Part shown: in pieces, positions 1 to 9,274 of the stretch | Position numbering within the stretch: the first letter of the stretch is position 1 | How the letters are laid out: every line of letters begins with the position of its first letter | DNA from: Paracoccus lichenicola | Lineage (GTDB): Bacteria; Pseudomonadota; Alphaproteobacteria; Rhodobacterales; Rhodobacteraceae | Assembly (NCBI RefSeq): GCF_009708075.1 | Contig: NZ_WMBT01000001.1 | Span: forward strand, 558,001-622,000 | DNA length: 64,000 nucleotides | Direction of reading: 5' to 3' | Program-made: the position numbers and the translations under genes | Notes under the pieces: generated by a model | Seen by the model: the letters and a program-made list of their open reading frames with translations, nothing else | Database searches by the model: none | What the model was told of the DNA's origin: nothing

Positions 1-836
1 CGCCCTTCTCCATGCCCCTGCCGCCCCGGATCCCCTTTGCCGAGGCCCTGCCCCACGCCTTCGCCCAGGCGGCCGCGCTGAAGGCCCTGGAACGGACCGG
101 CACGCTGGACATCGTGACCTCGGCCCGCGGCATCCGCGAAACCATCGCTGCGGGCCGCATCGCCGCGGTCATGCACATGGAGGGGGCCGAGGCGATCCCC
201 GACATGGATGCGCTGCACCTGTGGCACGCGGCGGGGCTGCGGTCGCTGGGTCCGGTCTGGTCGCGGCCGACCATTTATGCCGAGGGCGTGCCCTTCGCCT
301 TCCCCTCGTCCCCCGATACGGGGGCGGGCCTGACGGATGCGGGCAAGACCCTGGTCCGCGAATGCAACGGGTTGCGGATCATGCTGGATCTGTCCCATCT
401 GAACGAGGCCGGGTTCAACGACGTGGCCCGCCTGTCCGACGCCCCCCTGGTCGCCAGCCACAGCTGCGTCCATGTCATCAGCGAAAGCAGCCGCAACCTG
501 ACCGACCGGCAGTTGCAGGTCATCGCCGACAGCGGTGGCCTGGTCGGCCTGAACTTCGCCTCCAGCTTCCTGCGCCCGGATGGCCGCCGCCTGCCCTTGG
601 AGGGCTTCGACACCATGCTGCGCCACCTGGATCACCTGCTGGCGATCCTGGGCGAGGATGGCGTGGCGCTCGGCTCCGATTTCGACGGCGCCCTGATGCC
701 GCGCGACCTGCCGGATGCCGCCGCCCTGCCCGCGCTGATCGGCGCCATGCAGGACCACGGCTATGGCGACACCCTGATCCGCAAGATCGCCAGCGAAAAC
801 TGGATCACCCTGCTGGAACGAACCTGGGGCGACTAG
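1..836 (+). CDS. Membrane dipeptidase (peptidase M19), 5' end outside the window
   Basis: The reading frame is open to the left edge, so the N-terminal part, including the usual HxD metal motif of renal-dipeptidase-like enzymes, is missing. The visible part has the bridging Glu (MHMEGAEAI), the metal-ligand region ASHSCVHVI, the SRNLTD motif and GSDFDG near the C terminus, all typical of the M19 zinc dipeptidases that hydrolyse dipeptides. About 275 residues are seen of a usual 320-370. It converges with the RodZ-like gene, with a GC-rich hairpin between them. The family assignment is secure; the substrate is unknown. Confidence 0.9.
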   Translation, partial: PFSMPLPPRIPFAEALPHAFAQAAALKALERTGTLDIVTSARGIRETIAAGRIAAVMHMEGAEAIPDMDALHLWHAAGLRSLGPVWSRPTIYAEGVPFAFPSSPDTGAGLTDAGKTLVRECNGLRIMLDLSHLNEAGFNDVARLSDAPLVASHSCVHVISESSRNLTDRQLQVIADSGGLVGLNFASSFLRPDGRRLPLEGFDTMLRHLDHLLAILGEDGVALGSDFDGALMPRDLPDAAALPALIGAMQDHGYGDTLIRKIASENWITLLERTWGD

Positions 837-852
837 GCCCGTTCACCTTTGC

Positions 853-905
853 CCAAATATCCCGGGGGTCCGGGGGCTGGCCCCCGGCTTTCGCGGGACG
901 CAAAC
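853..905. repeat. Dispersed ATATCCCGGGG repeat with hairpin, probable bidirectional terminator
   Basis: The copy begins AAATATCCCGGGGG, continues with a 7-bp stem (CCGGGGG/CCCCCGG, 870-887, loop CTGG) and ends CGCGGGACGCA. Related copies lie near 5108, at 31782-31818 (inverted) and near 44988-45105. It separates the convergent dipeptidase and RodZ-like genes. Confidence 0.6.
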
Positions 906-907
906 GG

Positions 908-2179
908 CTACTCGGTCGCCGTGGTCTGCGCGTCCGTCACCGGCGTCGCCTGCGCCACCGCGACCATCTGCGCCAGTTCGGGATCCGCGTTCAGATCCGC
1001 CAAGGCGTATTTGCCCGTCACGTCCTCGGGCGACAGCTTGATGTTCTTGACCACCTGCGGACCGGGTGCCGCGGGACCATAGGTCTGCCCGTTCACCGCG
1101 AAATAGACCGCGCCCGAATTGCCCGTGCGCAGCACCGGCGGTTCCTCCAGGCTGGGCAGCGTGAAGCGTTCGCCCGCGTCCATGATCTTTTCCAGCAGCA
1201 CCGTCCCGTCGGCCGAGGTGACGCGCACCCAGGCCGGGCGCGCCGCCAAGAGTTCCAGCGCGGGCGCATCGGGCGCCACGGTGATCGCGGCGGTGGTCTG
1301 TTCGGGCATGGGCGGGCCAAAGGGCGCCTGCGCGGCCTCGGCCAGGGCTTGCTGGATGGCACTCGCCGCCCCGGGCGCAGCCTGCGCGACCGCCGTGTCA
1401 CCGGCGACGGGAACCTGGGTCAGTCCGGGGTCGATGGCGGCGATCGGGCCGTCGCGCGCGGTCATGACCGGCGCCTCGAGGATCTGCGGGCGATACAGCC
1501 GGTCAAGCCCTTCGGGCTGCGGCAGGCTTTCGGCCAGTTCCGTGGTGCCGGACATGTCCAGCGGGGGCTCGGCCATGCCCGCGCCCTCGGCCGGATCCAG
1601 GGCCGTCACGACGCCCGGCGCATTCTCGCCCGGCGTCAGGGTGACGCGCTGCACCTCTTGCAGGACCGACCAGCCGCCATAGGCCAGCCCGCAGACCAGC
1701 GCGATCAGCACTAGCACCGCACCGATGGCGCGCGGCTCGATGTCGGACCAGAAGCTTTCCTGCTGCGGGATGAACAGCGCCTTGGGATTGGCCAAAGCCT
1801 CGACCGGGTCGGACGGGCGCCGCGCGGGCTTGGGTCCGGCTGCCGTGGGGGCCATGCCATGCGTCGGCTGGAACCCCGACTCCAGGCAAAAGCGGCGGAA
1901 GGTCCAGTCGGGATCCATCCCCAGATAGCGCGCATAGGACCGCACATAGCCCGACACGAAGCTGGGCGCGTCAAAGGCGGTGATGTCGCAATTCTCGATC
2001 GCGGCGACATAGGACGCGCGGATGCGAAGCTCTCGCTGCACGTCCAGCAGCGACTTGCCCAGGGTTGCCCTTTCGCCCCGCATGATGTCGCCAAGGCGCG
2101 TGTCGTCGCCGAGGAAATGGTCCATTCCCTCCACCCGCGAATCCTCTTCTGCCGGGTTCTCAGCCCGCAGCCTGCTCAT
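908..2179 (-). CDS. RodZ-like membrane protein (N-terminal HTH, C-terminal DUF4115)
   Basis: The cytoplasmic N terminus holds a helix-turn-helix (around GKSLLDVQRELRIRASYVAAIE), followed by a linker, one transmembrane segment (about AVLVLIALVCGLAYGG), a Pro/Ala-rich periplasmic stretch and a C-terminal beta domain (LLAARPAWVRVTSADG to YFAVNGQTYGP) of the RodZ DUF4115 type. RodZ links MreB to the cell-wall elongation machinery, so a role in cell shape is inferred. The frame runs upstream to 2284; I chose the Met at 2179, but a Met at 2125, preceded by a GGAGG-like sequence, is also possible. Confidence 0.8.
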   Translation of the reverse strand: MSRLRAENPAEEDSRVEGMDHFLGDDTRLGDIMRGERATLGKSLLDVQRELRIRASYVAAIENCDITAFDAPSFVSGYVRSYARYLGMDPDWTFRRFCLESGFQPTHGMAPTAAGPKPARRPSDPVEALANPKALFIPQQESFWSDIEPRAIGAVLVLIALVCGLAYGGWSVLQEVQRVTLTPGENAPGVVTALDPAEGAGMAEPPLDMSGTTELAESLPQPEGLDRLYRPQILEAPVMTARDGPIAAIDPGLTQVPVAGDTAVAQAAPGAASAIQQALAEAAQAPFGPPMPEQTTAAITVAPDAPALELLAARPAWVRVTSADGTVLLEKIMDAGERFTLPSLEEPPVLRTGNSGAVYFAVNGQTYGPAAPGPQVVKNIKLSPEDVTGKYALADLNADPELAQMVAVAQATPVTDAQTTATE

Positions 2180-2293
2180 TTTCTTGTCTGCCTCATAGCC
2201 CGGTGCAGGAACCCCGCCCGAATCGAACGGTTCCGTGCTTTTCTTTAGCCCGAGCTTATCACGCAGGCGAGAGCAGTTCACCAAGCGATTTGA

Positions 2294-3523
2294 TTATGCG
2301 CTCATTTCCTGACGGTTGAGCGCACAATGTGACCACAACCTGTCCATCGCCTTGACCAGATGGTCGATCTGGCGGGGCGCATGAACCGGCGACGGGGTGA
2401 AGCGCAGCCGTTCCGTGCCGCGCGGCACGGTGGGAAAGTTGATCGGCTGGACATAGATGCCATAGTCACGCAGCAGCATGTCCGACAGCATCTTGCAATG
2501 GACCGGATGGCCGACATGCACGGGCACGATATGGCTGCCATGGTCGATGATCGGCATCCCCAGCGATTTCAGCCGCATCTTCAGGATCCGGGCGTGCAAC
2601 TGCTGGGCATCGCGCAGGTGCTGGCCTTCGGGGCCTTTCAAAAGGGCGATCGAGGCCGCGGCCCCTGCCGCGACGGCAGGCGGCAGCGACGTGGTGAAGA
2701 TGAAGCCCGGCGCATAGGACCGGATCGCGTCCATCATCTTGGCCGTGCCCGCGATATAGCCGCCGAAGACGCCGAAGGCCTTGCCCAGGGTGCCGTTGAA
2801 GATGTCGATGCGGCCCGACAGCCCGTCGCGTTCGGCCACGCCGCCGCCGCGCGGGCCGTACATGCCGACCGCGTGAACCTCGTCCAGATAGGTCAGGGCG
2901 TTGAATTCGTCGGCCAGGTCGCAGATCGCCTTGATCGGCCCGAAATCGCCGTCCATCGAATAGATCGACTCGAACGCGATCAGCTTGGGCAGGCTGGGAT
3001 CGTCAGCGGCCAGCAGTTGCCGCAGATGGGCCAGGTCGTTGTGGCGGAAGATGCGCTTGGCGCCGTCGAACCGCTTGATCCCCTCGATCATGGACGCGTG
3101 GTTCAGCTCGTCCGAATAGATGATGAGGCCCGGGAACAGCTTGCGCAGCGTGGACAGCGTGGCGTCGTTGGCGATGTAGGCGCTGGAAAAGACAAGCGCG
3201 GCTTCCTTGCCGTGCAGGTCGGCCAGTTCGGCCTCCAGCCGCTTGTGATAGACCGTCGTGCCGGAAATGTTGCGCGTCCCGCCGGACCCCGCGCCCACCG
3301 CGTCCAGGGCCTCGTGCATCGCCGCCAGCACCACCGGGTGCTGGCCCATCCCCAGGTAATCGTTGCCGCACCAGACGGTGATGTCCTGCTTTTCGCCATC
3401 GGGGCGCGTCCAGACGGCTTGGGGGAACTGGCCCTTCACCCGCTCGATATCGATGAAGGTCCGATAGCGGCCTTCCTCATGCAGCCGACCGATAGCCTGG
3501 TCCAAGGCGGCATCGTAATTCAT
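2294..3523 (-). CDS. hemA: 5-aminolevulinate synthase
   Basis: It condenses glycine with succinyl-CoA to 5-aminolevulinate, the first step of haem, bacteriochlorophyll and B12 synthesis by the C4 (Shemin) route. The 409-residue protein matches Rhodobacter HemA almost throughout: [36 protein letters not shown] Asp site, and the PLP lysine in [13 protein letters not shown] (about residue 248). The start at 3523 gives the familiar N terminus [15 protein letters not shown] and has GGGA upstream; the open frame continues to 3697 without family support. An FnrL-type box lies 64 bp upstream. The divergent neighbour is an M20 peptidase. Confidence 0.97.
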   Translation of the reverse strand: MNYDAALDQAIGRLHEEGRYRTFIDIERVKGQFPQAVWTRPDGEKQDITVWCGNDYLGMGQHPVVLAAMHEALDAVGAGSGGTRNISGTTVYHKRLEAELADLHGKEAALVFSSAYIANDATLSTLRKLFPGLIIYSDELNHASMIEGIKRFDGAKRIFRHNDLAHLRQLLAADDPSLPKLIAFESIYSMDGDFGPIKAICDLADEFNALTYLDEVHAVGMYGPRGGGVAERDGLSGRIDIFNGTLGKAFGVFGGYIAGTAKMMDAIRSYAPGFIFTTSLPPAVAAGAAASIALLKGPEGQHLRDAQQLHARILKMRLKSLGMPIIDHGSHIVPVHVGHPVHCKMLSDMLLRDYGIYVQPINFPTVPRGTERLRFTPSPVHAPRQIDHLVKAMDRLWSHCALNRQEMSA

Positions 3524-3586
3524 TGCGGGCGTTCCCTTGCATAGCTGGCTGGGGGCAATCATTGTCAGATCGCGCGCGGTCCTGCG

Positions 3587-3600
3587 TTGATACATGTCAA
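3587..3600 (-). promoter_or_regulatory. FnrL/FNR-type box upstream of hemA
   Basis: On the hemA strand the sequence reads TTGACATGTATCAA, a TTGAC-N4-ATCAA dyad matching the FNR/FnrL consensus, centred about 70 bp upstream of the hemA start codon. In Rhodobacter, hemA is a known FnrL target, so oxygen-dependent control here is likely. The site lies between divergent genes and could also affect the M20 peptidase gene. Confidence 0.75.
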
Positions 3601-3688
3601 ATGCCGCAAATGACAGGTCAAAAATGTCGCAGATCGACCAAGGGACCATTCGCAAGGCGTGGAAAACGACTCGGAAAGCAGGGTGAGG

Positions 3689-5074
3689 ATGGCGCAAGAC
3701 GCAAGATTAGATGAGGTTCTGGCCCGGCTGGATCAAGGGCTGGACACCGCTTTGGACAGGTTGATCGCCTTTCTGCGCATCCCCTCGATTTCGACCGATC
3801 CGGCCCATGCGGGCGATGTGCGCGCCGCCGCCGAATGGCTGCGGGACGAACTGGCCGGGATCGGCTTTGACGCGGCGGTCCGCGACACGCCGGGGCACCC
3901 GATGGTGGTCGCGCGGTCGCAGCCCGGGGGCGCGCGGCCCCTGCTGTTCTATGGCCACTATGACGTGCAGCCGGTCGATCCCTTGTCCTTGTGGGACCGC
4001 TCGCCCTTCGATCCGCGGATCGAGGACACGCCGGCAGGCCGCATCATCCGCGCGCGCGGCGCCTCCGACGACAAGGGCCAGTTGATGACCTTCGTCGAGG
4101 CCTTCCGGGCTTGGCGCGATGTCCACGGCGAAGTCCCCCCCGACCTGATCCTGCTGTTCGAGGGCGAGGAGGAGTCAGGCTCCCCTTCCCTGCGCCCCTT
4201 CCTGCGCGACAATGCCGACGCGTTGCGCGCATCCCTGGCGATGATCTGCGACACCGAGTTGTTCGGCGGCACGCGGCCCGCCATCGTCACGCAACTGCGC
4301 GGCCTGGTGGGCGAGGAGGTCGTGATCCGCGGTGCCGACCGCGACCTGCATTCCGGCCTGTTCGGCGGGTTGGCGGCCAATCCGATCATGATTCTGGCGC
4401 AGGCGCTTGCCGCGCTGAGGGACGCGGATGGCCGCGTCACGCTGCCCGGCTTCTATGACGGCGTGCAGGATCTGTCGCCCGGCCTGCGCCGCGATTGGGA
4501 ATCGCTGGGGTTTGACGCGGGCACGATGCTGGGCCGCGTGGGCCTGTCCCATCCGGTCGGCGAACAGGGCCGGATGCCGGTGGAAATGGCCTGGAACCGC
4601 CCCACGGCGGAAATCAACGGCATCACCGGCGGCTATACCGGCGACGGCTTCAAGACCGTCCTTCCCGCCGAGGCGCGCGCCAAGGTCAGCTTCCGCCTGA
4701 CCGGCACCCAGGATCCCGCCCAAATTCGCGCGGCCTTCCGCGACCATGTGCGAGGCTTCCTGCCGCCCGACTGCACAGCGGAATTCCACGAACACGGCGG
4801 CAGCCCGGCCAGCGTGATGGACACCTCGGACCCGGCCTTTGCGGCAGCGCGCCAGGCCTTGGGCGACGAATGGGGGCAGGACGCGGCCTTCATCGGCAGC
4901 GGCGGGTCCATCCCGATCGCGGGCGACTTCAAGACGATCCTGGGCATGGATTCGATGCTGATCGGATTCGCCCGCGACGACGACCGCATCCATTCCCCGA
5001 ACGAGAAATACGACGTGCAAAGCTTCGCCAAGGGCGCACGATCCTGGGCGCGGGTCATCGCGGCGCTGCGATAA
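3689..5074 (+). CDS. M20/M25/M40 family metallopeptidase (dipeptidase-like)
   Basis: This is a cytosolic zinc-dependent hydrolase of the ArgE/DapE/CNDP-type M20 family. The di-zinc site motifs are visible: GHYDVQP (His and Asp), GASDDKGQ (bridging Asp), EGEEESGS (catalytic Glu-Glu) and HSPNEKYD near the C terminus. The dimerisation lid (HSGLFGG to [12 protein letters not shown]) sits between the catalytic halves. I chose the ATG at 3689 because AGGGTGAGG lies just before it; the frame is open from 3659. The length of 461 residues is normal for M20 dipeptidases. The substrate cannot be read from sequence. Confidence 0.88.
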   Translation: MAQDARLDEVLARLDQGLDTALDRLIAFLRIPSISTDPAHAGDVRAAAEWLRDELAGIGFDAAVRDTPGHPMVVARSQPGGARPLLFYGHYDVQPVDPLSLWDRSPFDPRIEDTPAGRIIRARGASDDKGQLMTFVEAFRAWRDVHGEVPPDLILLFEGEEESGSPSLRPFLRDNADALRASLAMICDTELFGGTRPAIVTQLRGLVGEEVVIRGADRDLHSGLFGGLAANPIMILAQALAALRDADGRVTLPGFYDGVQDLSPGLRRDWESLGFDAGTMLGRVGLSHPVGEQGRMPVEMAWNRPTAEINGITGGYTGDGFKTVLPAEARAKVSFRLTGTQDPAQIRAAFRDHVRGFLPPDCTAEFHEHGGSPASVMDTSDPAFAAARQALGDEWGQDAAFIGSGGSIPIAGDFKTILGMDSMLIGFARDDDRIHSPNEKYDVQSFAKGARSWARVIAALR

Positions 5075-5077
5075 GGA

Positions 5078-5106
5078 AAGGCGGGGAACCCCGCCCTTCT
5101 TCTTCA
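5078..5106 (+). terminator. Rho-independent-type terminator after the M20 peptidase gene
   Basis: A stem of GGCGGG/CCCGCC with a GAAC loop (5080-5095) begins five bases after the stop codon and is followed by TTCTTCTTC. Confidence 0.6.
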
Positions 5107-5107
5107 T

Positions 5108-5157
5108 ACAAATATCCTGGGGTGAGGCTCGGAACGAGCCGAGGGGCGAAGCCCCTT
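5108..5157. repeat. Copy of the dispersed ATATCC repeat with hairpins
   Basis: ACAAATATCCTGGGG is followed by two short stems, GGCTCG/CGAGCC and GGGGC/GCCCC. It resembles the copy at 853-905 and abuts the stop codon of the convergent transglycosylase gene. Confidence 0.5.
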
Positions 5158-5776
5158 ACGCCTGCGGCTTGCAATAGCTCTGGCTGCTGGTCCAAGCGGC
5201 GATGTCGGCGCGCTTGGACGCGTTGCGCAGCGGCGCCCAATCCCGCGCGATGCCGCGCCAGCCGCTGCCGTCCTGGGCCACCGCGTTGTCGCGCGCCACC
5301 TGCCGCGACATGATCTTGACCGCGCAGGACATGTTGTCGCCGCCGTTCTTGATGTTGCCGTTGCAGCCATAGGTGCGCCAAGTCGCGGGCGCGATCTGCA
5401 TCAGGCCCAGCCACTTGCCGCCGCCGCCGCTGGCCTGCGGGTTGTAGGTGCTTTCGTGCTTGGCCACCGCCGACAGCAGGCCGGCCCAGAAGGCCTTGCG
5501 CCCCGTCGGGTTCAGCTGCGCATAGTTCGGGCAGAAGGTGTCGATGTCGCCCGGCACACGCGACAGGATCGTGACCCCTTCGCGGTCCAGCGCCGACAGC
5601 GTGGCCTTGGTCCACTGGTCCGACCCTGCGGCCTGTCCCCACCGCATGGGCGGCTGGCTTGCCAGTTCCATCTGCCGTGCCTCGGCCGCGGCCTTGCTTT
5701 CCGACTGGGGGGTCATGGTGGACTGGCACGCAGCCAGGAAAGCCAGGGCGGCAAGGGGCACAAGCGCAAAGCGCAT
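5156..5776 (-). CDS. Lipoprotein with lytic transglycosylase-like (SLT) domain
   Basis: The 206-residue protein starts MRFALVPLAALAFLAACQS, a lipoprotein signal with lipobox LAAC (Cys19). The rest has the goose-lysozyme/SLT layout: catalytic Glu in KHESTYNPQASG and the GLMQIAPATW motif, then NPxxN-like features (GGDNMSCAVKIM). A role in cutting peptidoglycan glycan strands is inferred. The frame is open to 5917, but the signal peptide fixes the start at 5776. It converges with the M20 peptidase gene. Confidence 0.8.
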   Translation of the reverse strand: MRFALVPLAALAFLAACQSTMTPQSESKAAAEARQMELASQPPMRWGQAAGSDQWTKATLSALDREGVTILSRVPGDIDTFCPNYAQLNPTGRKAFWAGLLSAVAKHESTYNPQASGGGGKWLGLMQIAPATWRTYGCNGNIKNGGDNMSCAVKIMSRQVARDNAVAQDGSGWRGIARDWAPLRNASKRADIAAWTSSQSYCKPQA

Positions 5777-6077
5777 CCGGTCCTCGTGGGATTGTTTCGT
5801 CAAACAAACCCATAGCCCCATTGGAAAATCTGGCAAGACGGCGGCCAAACCGTCGGCGGCATCACGCCAACCGCCGGAATTCCGATGGTCGGAAATCCGC
5901 CGACAGGGCCGTTGCACGCCCCTGCGTTAACACTTTGCATCGGCTTTTCTGCCAGCCGGTTGATTCGCTCGCCACGATCTCGGGACGATTTGCCTCCGCC
6001 GCCCCCGTGACATCACCCGCGCGCTGACCTAAAAGACCTGCACCCTTTATACTCGTTCGACCCATCCGAGGTTCCCG
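5777..6077. other. Divergent intergenic region (lipoprotein / gatB)
   Basis: I see no gene in these 301 bp. The part nearest gatB holds a sigma70-like promoter; the remainder presumably carries the lipoprotein promoter, which I could not place. Confidence 0.5.
6024..6053 (+). promoter_or_regulatory. Putative sigma70 promoter of gatB
   Basis: CTGACC (6024-6029) and TATACT (6048-6053) are separated by 18 bp, and TATACT ends 24 bp before the gatB ATG. The -10 match is strong for such GC-rich DNA; no experimental support. Confidence 0.5.
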
Positions 6078-7592
6078 ATGCTTGACCACCTTTCCTTCAC
6101 GGCCCCGCAGCCCAGGACCATCGCCGGGGCGAAGGGAGATTGGGAACTGGTGATCGGGCTTGAGGTTCACGCCCAGGTCGCCTCCAAGGCCAAGCTGTTC
6201 TCGGGCGCCTCGACCGCCTTCGGGGCCGAACCCAACAGCAACGTGGCCTTCGTCGATGCGGCGATGCCGGGGATGCTGCCGGTCATCAACGAATTCTGCG
6301 TGGCCCAGGCCGTGCGCACGGGCCTTGGTCTGAACGCCGCGATCAACCTGCGCTCGGCCTTCGACCGCAAGAACTATTTCTACCCGGATCTGCCGCAAGG
6401 CTATCAGATCAGCCAGCTTTACCACCCCATCGTGGGCGAGGGCGCCGTGATCGTGGACATGGCCCCCGGCGTGGCCCGCCGCGTGCGCATCGAACGCATC
6501 CACCTGGAACAGGACGCGGGCAAGTCCATCCACGACATGGATCCGACCATGTCCTTCGTGGACCTGAACCGCACGGGCGTGGCCCTGATGGAGATCGTCA
6601 GCCGCCCCGACATCCGCGGGCCGGAGGAAGCGGCGGCCTATGTCGCGAAACTCCGCCAGATCATGCGCTATCTGGGCACCTGCGACGGCAACATGCAGAA
6701 CGGCAACCTGCGCGCCGACGTGAACGTGTCGGTCTGCCCCCCCGGCGCCTATGAACGCTACCAGGAAACCCAGGACTTCAGCCACCTGGGCACGCGCTGC
6801 GAGATCAAGAACATGAACTCGCTGCGGTTCATCCAGGCCGCCATCGAATACGAGGCCCGCCGCCAGATCGCCATCATCGAGGATGGCGGCAGCGTGGTGC
6901 AGGAAACCCGCCTTTACGACCCCGACAAGGGCGAAACCCGGTCGATGCGATCCAAGGAGGAGGCGCATGACTATCGCTATTTCCCCGACCCCGACCTGCT
7001 GCCCCTGGACATCGAGCAGGCCTGGGTGGATGACATTGCCGCCGCGATGCCCGAACTGCCGGATGAAAAGAAGGCCCGCTTCGTGCGCGACATGGGGCTT
7101 TCGGAATACGACGCGGGCGTCCTGACGGCCGAGGTCGAGAACGCCGATTACTTCGAGGCCGTGGCGAAGGGCCGCGACGGCAAGCAGGCCGCGAACTGGG
7201 TCATCAACGAACTGTTCGGGCGGTTGAACAAGGAAGGGCTTTCGGTCGAGACCTCGCCCGTGTCGGCCGCGCAGCTTGGCGGCGTGATCGACCTGATCGC
7301 CAGCGGCGACATTTCCGGCAAGATCGCCAAGGACCTGTTCGAGATCCTGTGGACCGAAGGCGGCGACCCCGCGCAGATCGTCGAATCGCGCGGGATGCGC
7401 CAGGTGACGGATCTTGGCGCCATCGAAAAGGCCGTGGACGAGATCATCGCCGCCAACCCCGCCCAGGTCGAAAAGGCCCGCGCGAACCCGAAACTGGCCG
7501 GCTGGTTCGTGGGCCAGGTGCTGAAGGCCACCGGCGGCAAGGCCAACCCGGCGGCGGTCAACGATCTGGTCGCCCGGAAACTCGGGATGTGA
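6078..7592 (+). CDS. gatB: Asp/Glu-tRNA amidotransferase subunit B
   Basis: GatB is the kinase/tRNA-binding subunit of GatCAB, which turns Glu-tRNA(Gln) and/or Asp-tRNA(Asn) into the amidated forms. The 504-residue length is normal. Signature stretches include [55 protein letters not shown] and [17 protein letters not shown], with the C-terminal YqeY-like tail domain ([14 protein letters not shown]). The other subunit genes are not adjacent. Confidence 0.97.
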   Translation: MLDHLSFTAPQPRTIAGAKGDWELVIGLEVHAQVASKAKLFSGASTAFGAEPNSNVAFVDAAMPGMLPVINEFCVAQAVRTGLGLNAAINLRSAFDRKNYFYPDLPQGYQISQLYHPIVGEGAVIVDMAPGVARRVRIERIHLEQDAGKSIHDMDPTMSFVDLNRTGVALMEIVSRPDIRGPEEAAAYVAKLRQIMRYLGTCDGNMQNGNLRADVNVSVCPPGAYERYQETQDFSHLGTRCEIKNMNSLRFIQAAIEYEARRQIAIIEDGGSVVQETRLYDPDKGETRSMRSKEEAHDYRYFPDPDLLPLDIEQAWVDDIAAAMPELPDEKKARFVRDMGLSEYDAGVLTAEVENADYFEAVAKGRDGKQAANWVINELFGRLNKEGLSVETSPVSAAQLGGVIDLIASGDISGKIAKDLFEILWTEGGDPAQIVESRGMRQVTDLGAIEKAVDEIIAANPAQVEKARANPKLAGWFVGQVLKATGGKANPAAVNDLVARKLGM

Positions 7593-7674
7593 CCGGGGCG
7601 GTTCCGGCGTCTGGAACCTCGCCCCCCACATCAGGTTATCGCGGGACGCAGCCGCGCATCAAAGGAGCATCGCC

Positions 7675-8112
7675 TTGGGCCAGTTCGAATACAGCGTCAT
7701 TCCCGCCCCGTCCCGCGGCGAAAAGGCCAAGGATGCGAAAACGCCCACGGACCGCTATTCGGCGGCGCTGACGGCTGAACTGAACCGGATGGCGCGCGAC
7801 GGCTGGGAATATGTCCGCGCCGATGTCCTGCCGTCCGAGGAACGCAGCGGCCTGACCGGGCGCAGCACGGTTTACCACAACCTGCTGGTCTTCCGCCGCA
7901 CGGTCGCGGCCACGGCCCTGTCGCAGACCCGCCCGCCGCAGCCGGAATATCCCGCCGCAGCCTCGCCCGCGCGGGCGCCGGAACCCGTGCCGGTGCTGCC
8001 TCAGGCGGCCGCGCCGAAGCCCAGCGATCATGCTGCCGCAGGCGGCACGGTCGCCGTGACCATGGATGAAGCCACGCCCCCTGCCCCGCGCAGCGCCCCG
8101 TCGCAGGGATAA
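7675..8112 (+). CDS. DUF4177 domain protein
   Basis: A 145-residue protein with a TTG start chosen because AAAGGAG (7661-7667) lies seven bases upstream. The N-terminal 75 residues (FEYSVIPAP to YHNLLVFRR) match the DUF4177 pattern with LNRMARDGWEYVRAD. The C-terminal 65 residues are Pro/Ala-rich and probably disordered. No signal peptide is seen. Function is unknown. Confidence 0.75.
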   Translation: MGQFEYSVIPAPSRGEKAKDAKTPTDRYSAALTAELNRMARDGWEYVRADVLPSEERSGLTGRSTVYHNLLVFRRTVAATALSQTRPPQPEYPAAASPARAPEPVPVLPQAAAPKPSDHAAAGGTVAVTMDEATPPAPRSAPSQG

Positions 8113-8115
8113 GGA

Positions 8116-8910
8116 TCAGGCCGCGCGCGCCTGCGCCTGCGGCAGGAAGGGTTCGACCGTGACGCTGCCCCCGTCGAAGATGCAGAAGCTGCCGGGCGGC
8201 ACCTCGGTCCAGTCGTCTTCCTCGGTTTCCAGCGGCTCGGACACCACGGCGCGCCCGTTCCGGGTCCGGGACCAGCGGTGGAACAGGCTGGGCGCCTGGT
8301 CATCGCTGGCATGGCGGATCGCATAAAGCCGCCGCCCGTCCGAAAACGCGCAGGCCGCCCGCACGAAAGGCGCGCTGCCGCGCCGCATCGCCAGATCGGT
8401 CAACCGCGCCACCGCCCGTTCCATTGCCCCCTTGGGATCACGGTCCAACCCCTCGCCCAAGGCGATCAGGAACAGCGCCTCGCTGTCGGTGGCGCCCTTG
8501 CGGTGGGGATAAAGGTCGTCCGGGATCATCACGTCGGCGTCCCGGCGGAACGCGTCATAGCCGCCGAACTGCCCATTGTGCATGAAGGACCAGCGGCCCG
8601 ACACGAAGGGATGGCAGTTGTTGCGGCTGGTCGCCGTCCCGGTGGATGCGCGGACATGCGCCATGAACAGGCCCGACCGGACCTGCGCCACCAGGCTGTG
8701 CAGGTTCGGATCCGACCAGGCGGGCATCACGTCGCGGTAAAGCCCGGGTTCCGGGCGTTCGCCATACCAGGCAAGGCCAAAGCCATCGGCGTTGACCGGC
8801 GTATGACAGCGCCGCGCCCCCTGGCTTTGCCGGATCAGCGAATGATCGGGACGGCTGACGATGTCTTCAAGAAAGATCGGTTGGCCCACATAGGCGGCCC
8901 AACGGCACAT
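8116..8910 (-). CDS. Class II glutamine amidotransferase
   Basis: An Ntn-hydrolase of the YafJ/EgtC-like group. After removal of Met the catalytic Cys2 (MCRWAAYVG) is N-terminal; HVRASTGTATSRNNCHPF and the glutamine-binding MHNGQFGG and ATDSEALF motifs are all present. At 264 residues it is a stand-alone glutaminase-type domain with no synthase partner nearby. The acceptor substrate is unknown. Confidence 0.88.
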   Translation of the reverse strand: MCRWAAYVGQPIFLEDIVSRPDHSLIRQSQGARRCHTPVNADGFGLAWYGERPEPGLYRDVMPAWSDPNLHSLVAQVRSGLFMAHVRASTGTATSRNNCHPFVSGRWSFMHNGQFGGYDAFRRDADVMIPDDLYPHRKGATDSEALFLIALGEGLDRDPKGAMERAVARLTDLAMRRGSAPFVRAACAFSDGRRLYAIRHASDDQAPSLFHRWSRTRNGRAVVSEPLETEEDDWTEVPPGSFCIFDGGSVTVEPFLPQAQARAA

Positions 8911-8974
8911 GACCCTGTCCCTTCGTGTTTCTGTCTATGCGTCAGAAATACCACGAAAGGATGACAAAGACAGC

Positions 8975-9274
8975 CTATTCCGCAGGCGCGGGCGTTTCCT
9001 CGACGATCACGAGGTCGCGTTCGGACGCGCCCTTGGCAGGGGCCAGCGCCGCCTGATAGTCGCTGCTGTCATAGCAGGCAACGGCGGCGTCAAAGCTAGG
9101 AAAGCGCGCGACCACGTTGCGGGAACGGTCGTTGCCCTCCATCTGCCGGTAACGTCCGCCCCGCACCAGGAAAACCCCGCCATGCGCGGCAATCGCCGGA
9201 CCGGCGGCCTGCGCGTATTTCGCGTAAGCCTCGGGGTCGGTGACGGTCACGTGGGCAATCCACAGCGCGGTCAT
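8975..9274 (-). CDS. DUF1330 domain protein
   Basis: A 99-residue dimeric ferredoxin-like fold protein ([42 protein letters not shown]) of the DUF1330 family. Its ATG overlaps the stop of alaS by four bases (ATGA), so it is probably translated as the second gene of the alaS operon. Function unknown. Confidence 0.85.
   Translation of the reverse strand: MTALWIAHVTVTDPEAYAKYAQAAGPAIAAHGGVFLVRGGRYRQMEGNDRSRNVVARFPSFDAAVACYDSSDYQAALAPAKGASERDLVIVEETPAPAE

Noticed and set aside
221..1714. Long plus-strand ORF of 497 codons
   Set aside because: It is a shadow of the dipeptidase and RodZ-like genes in GC-rich DNA; the translation is Arg/Gly/Pro-rich with no family and crosses a terminator-like repeat.
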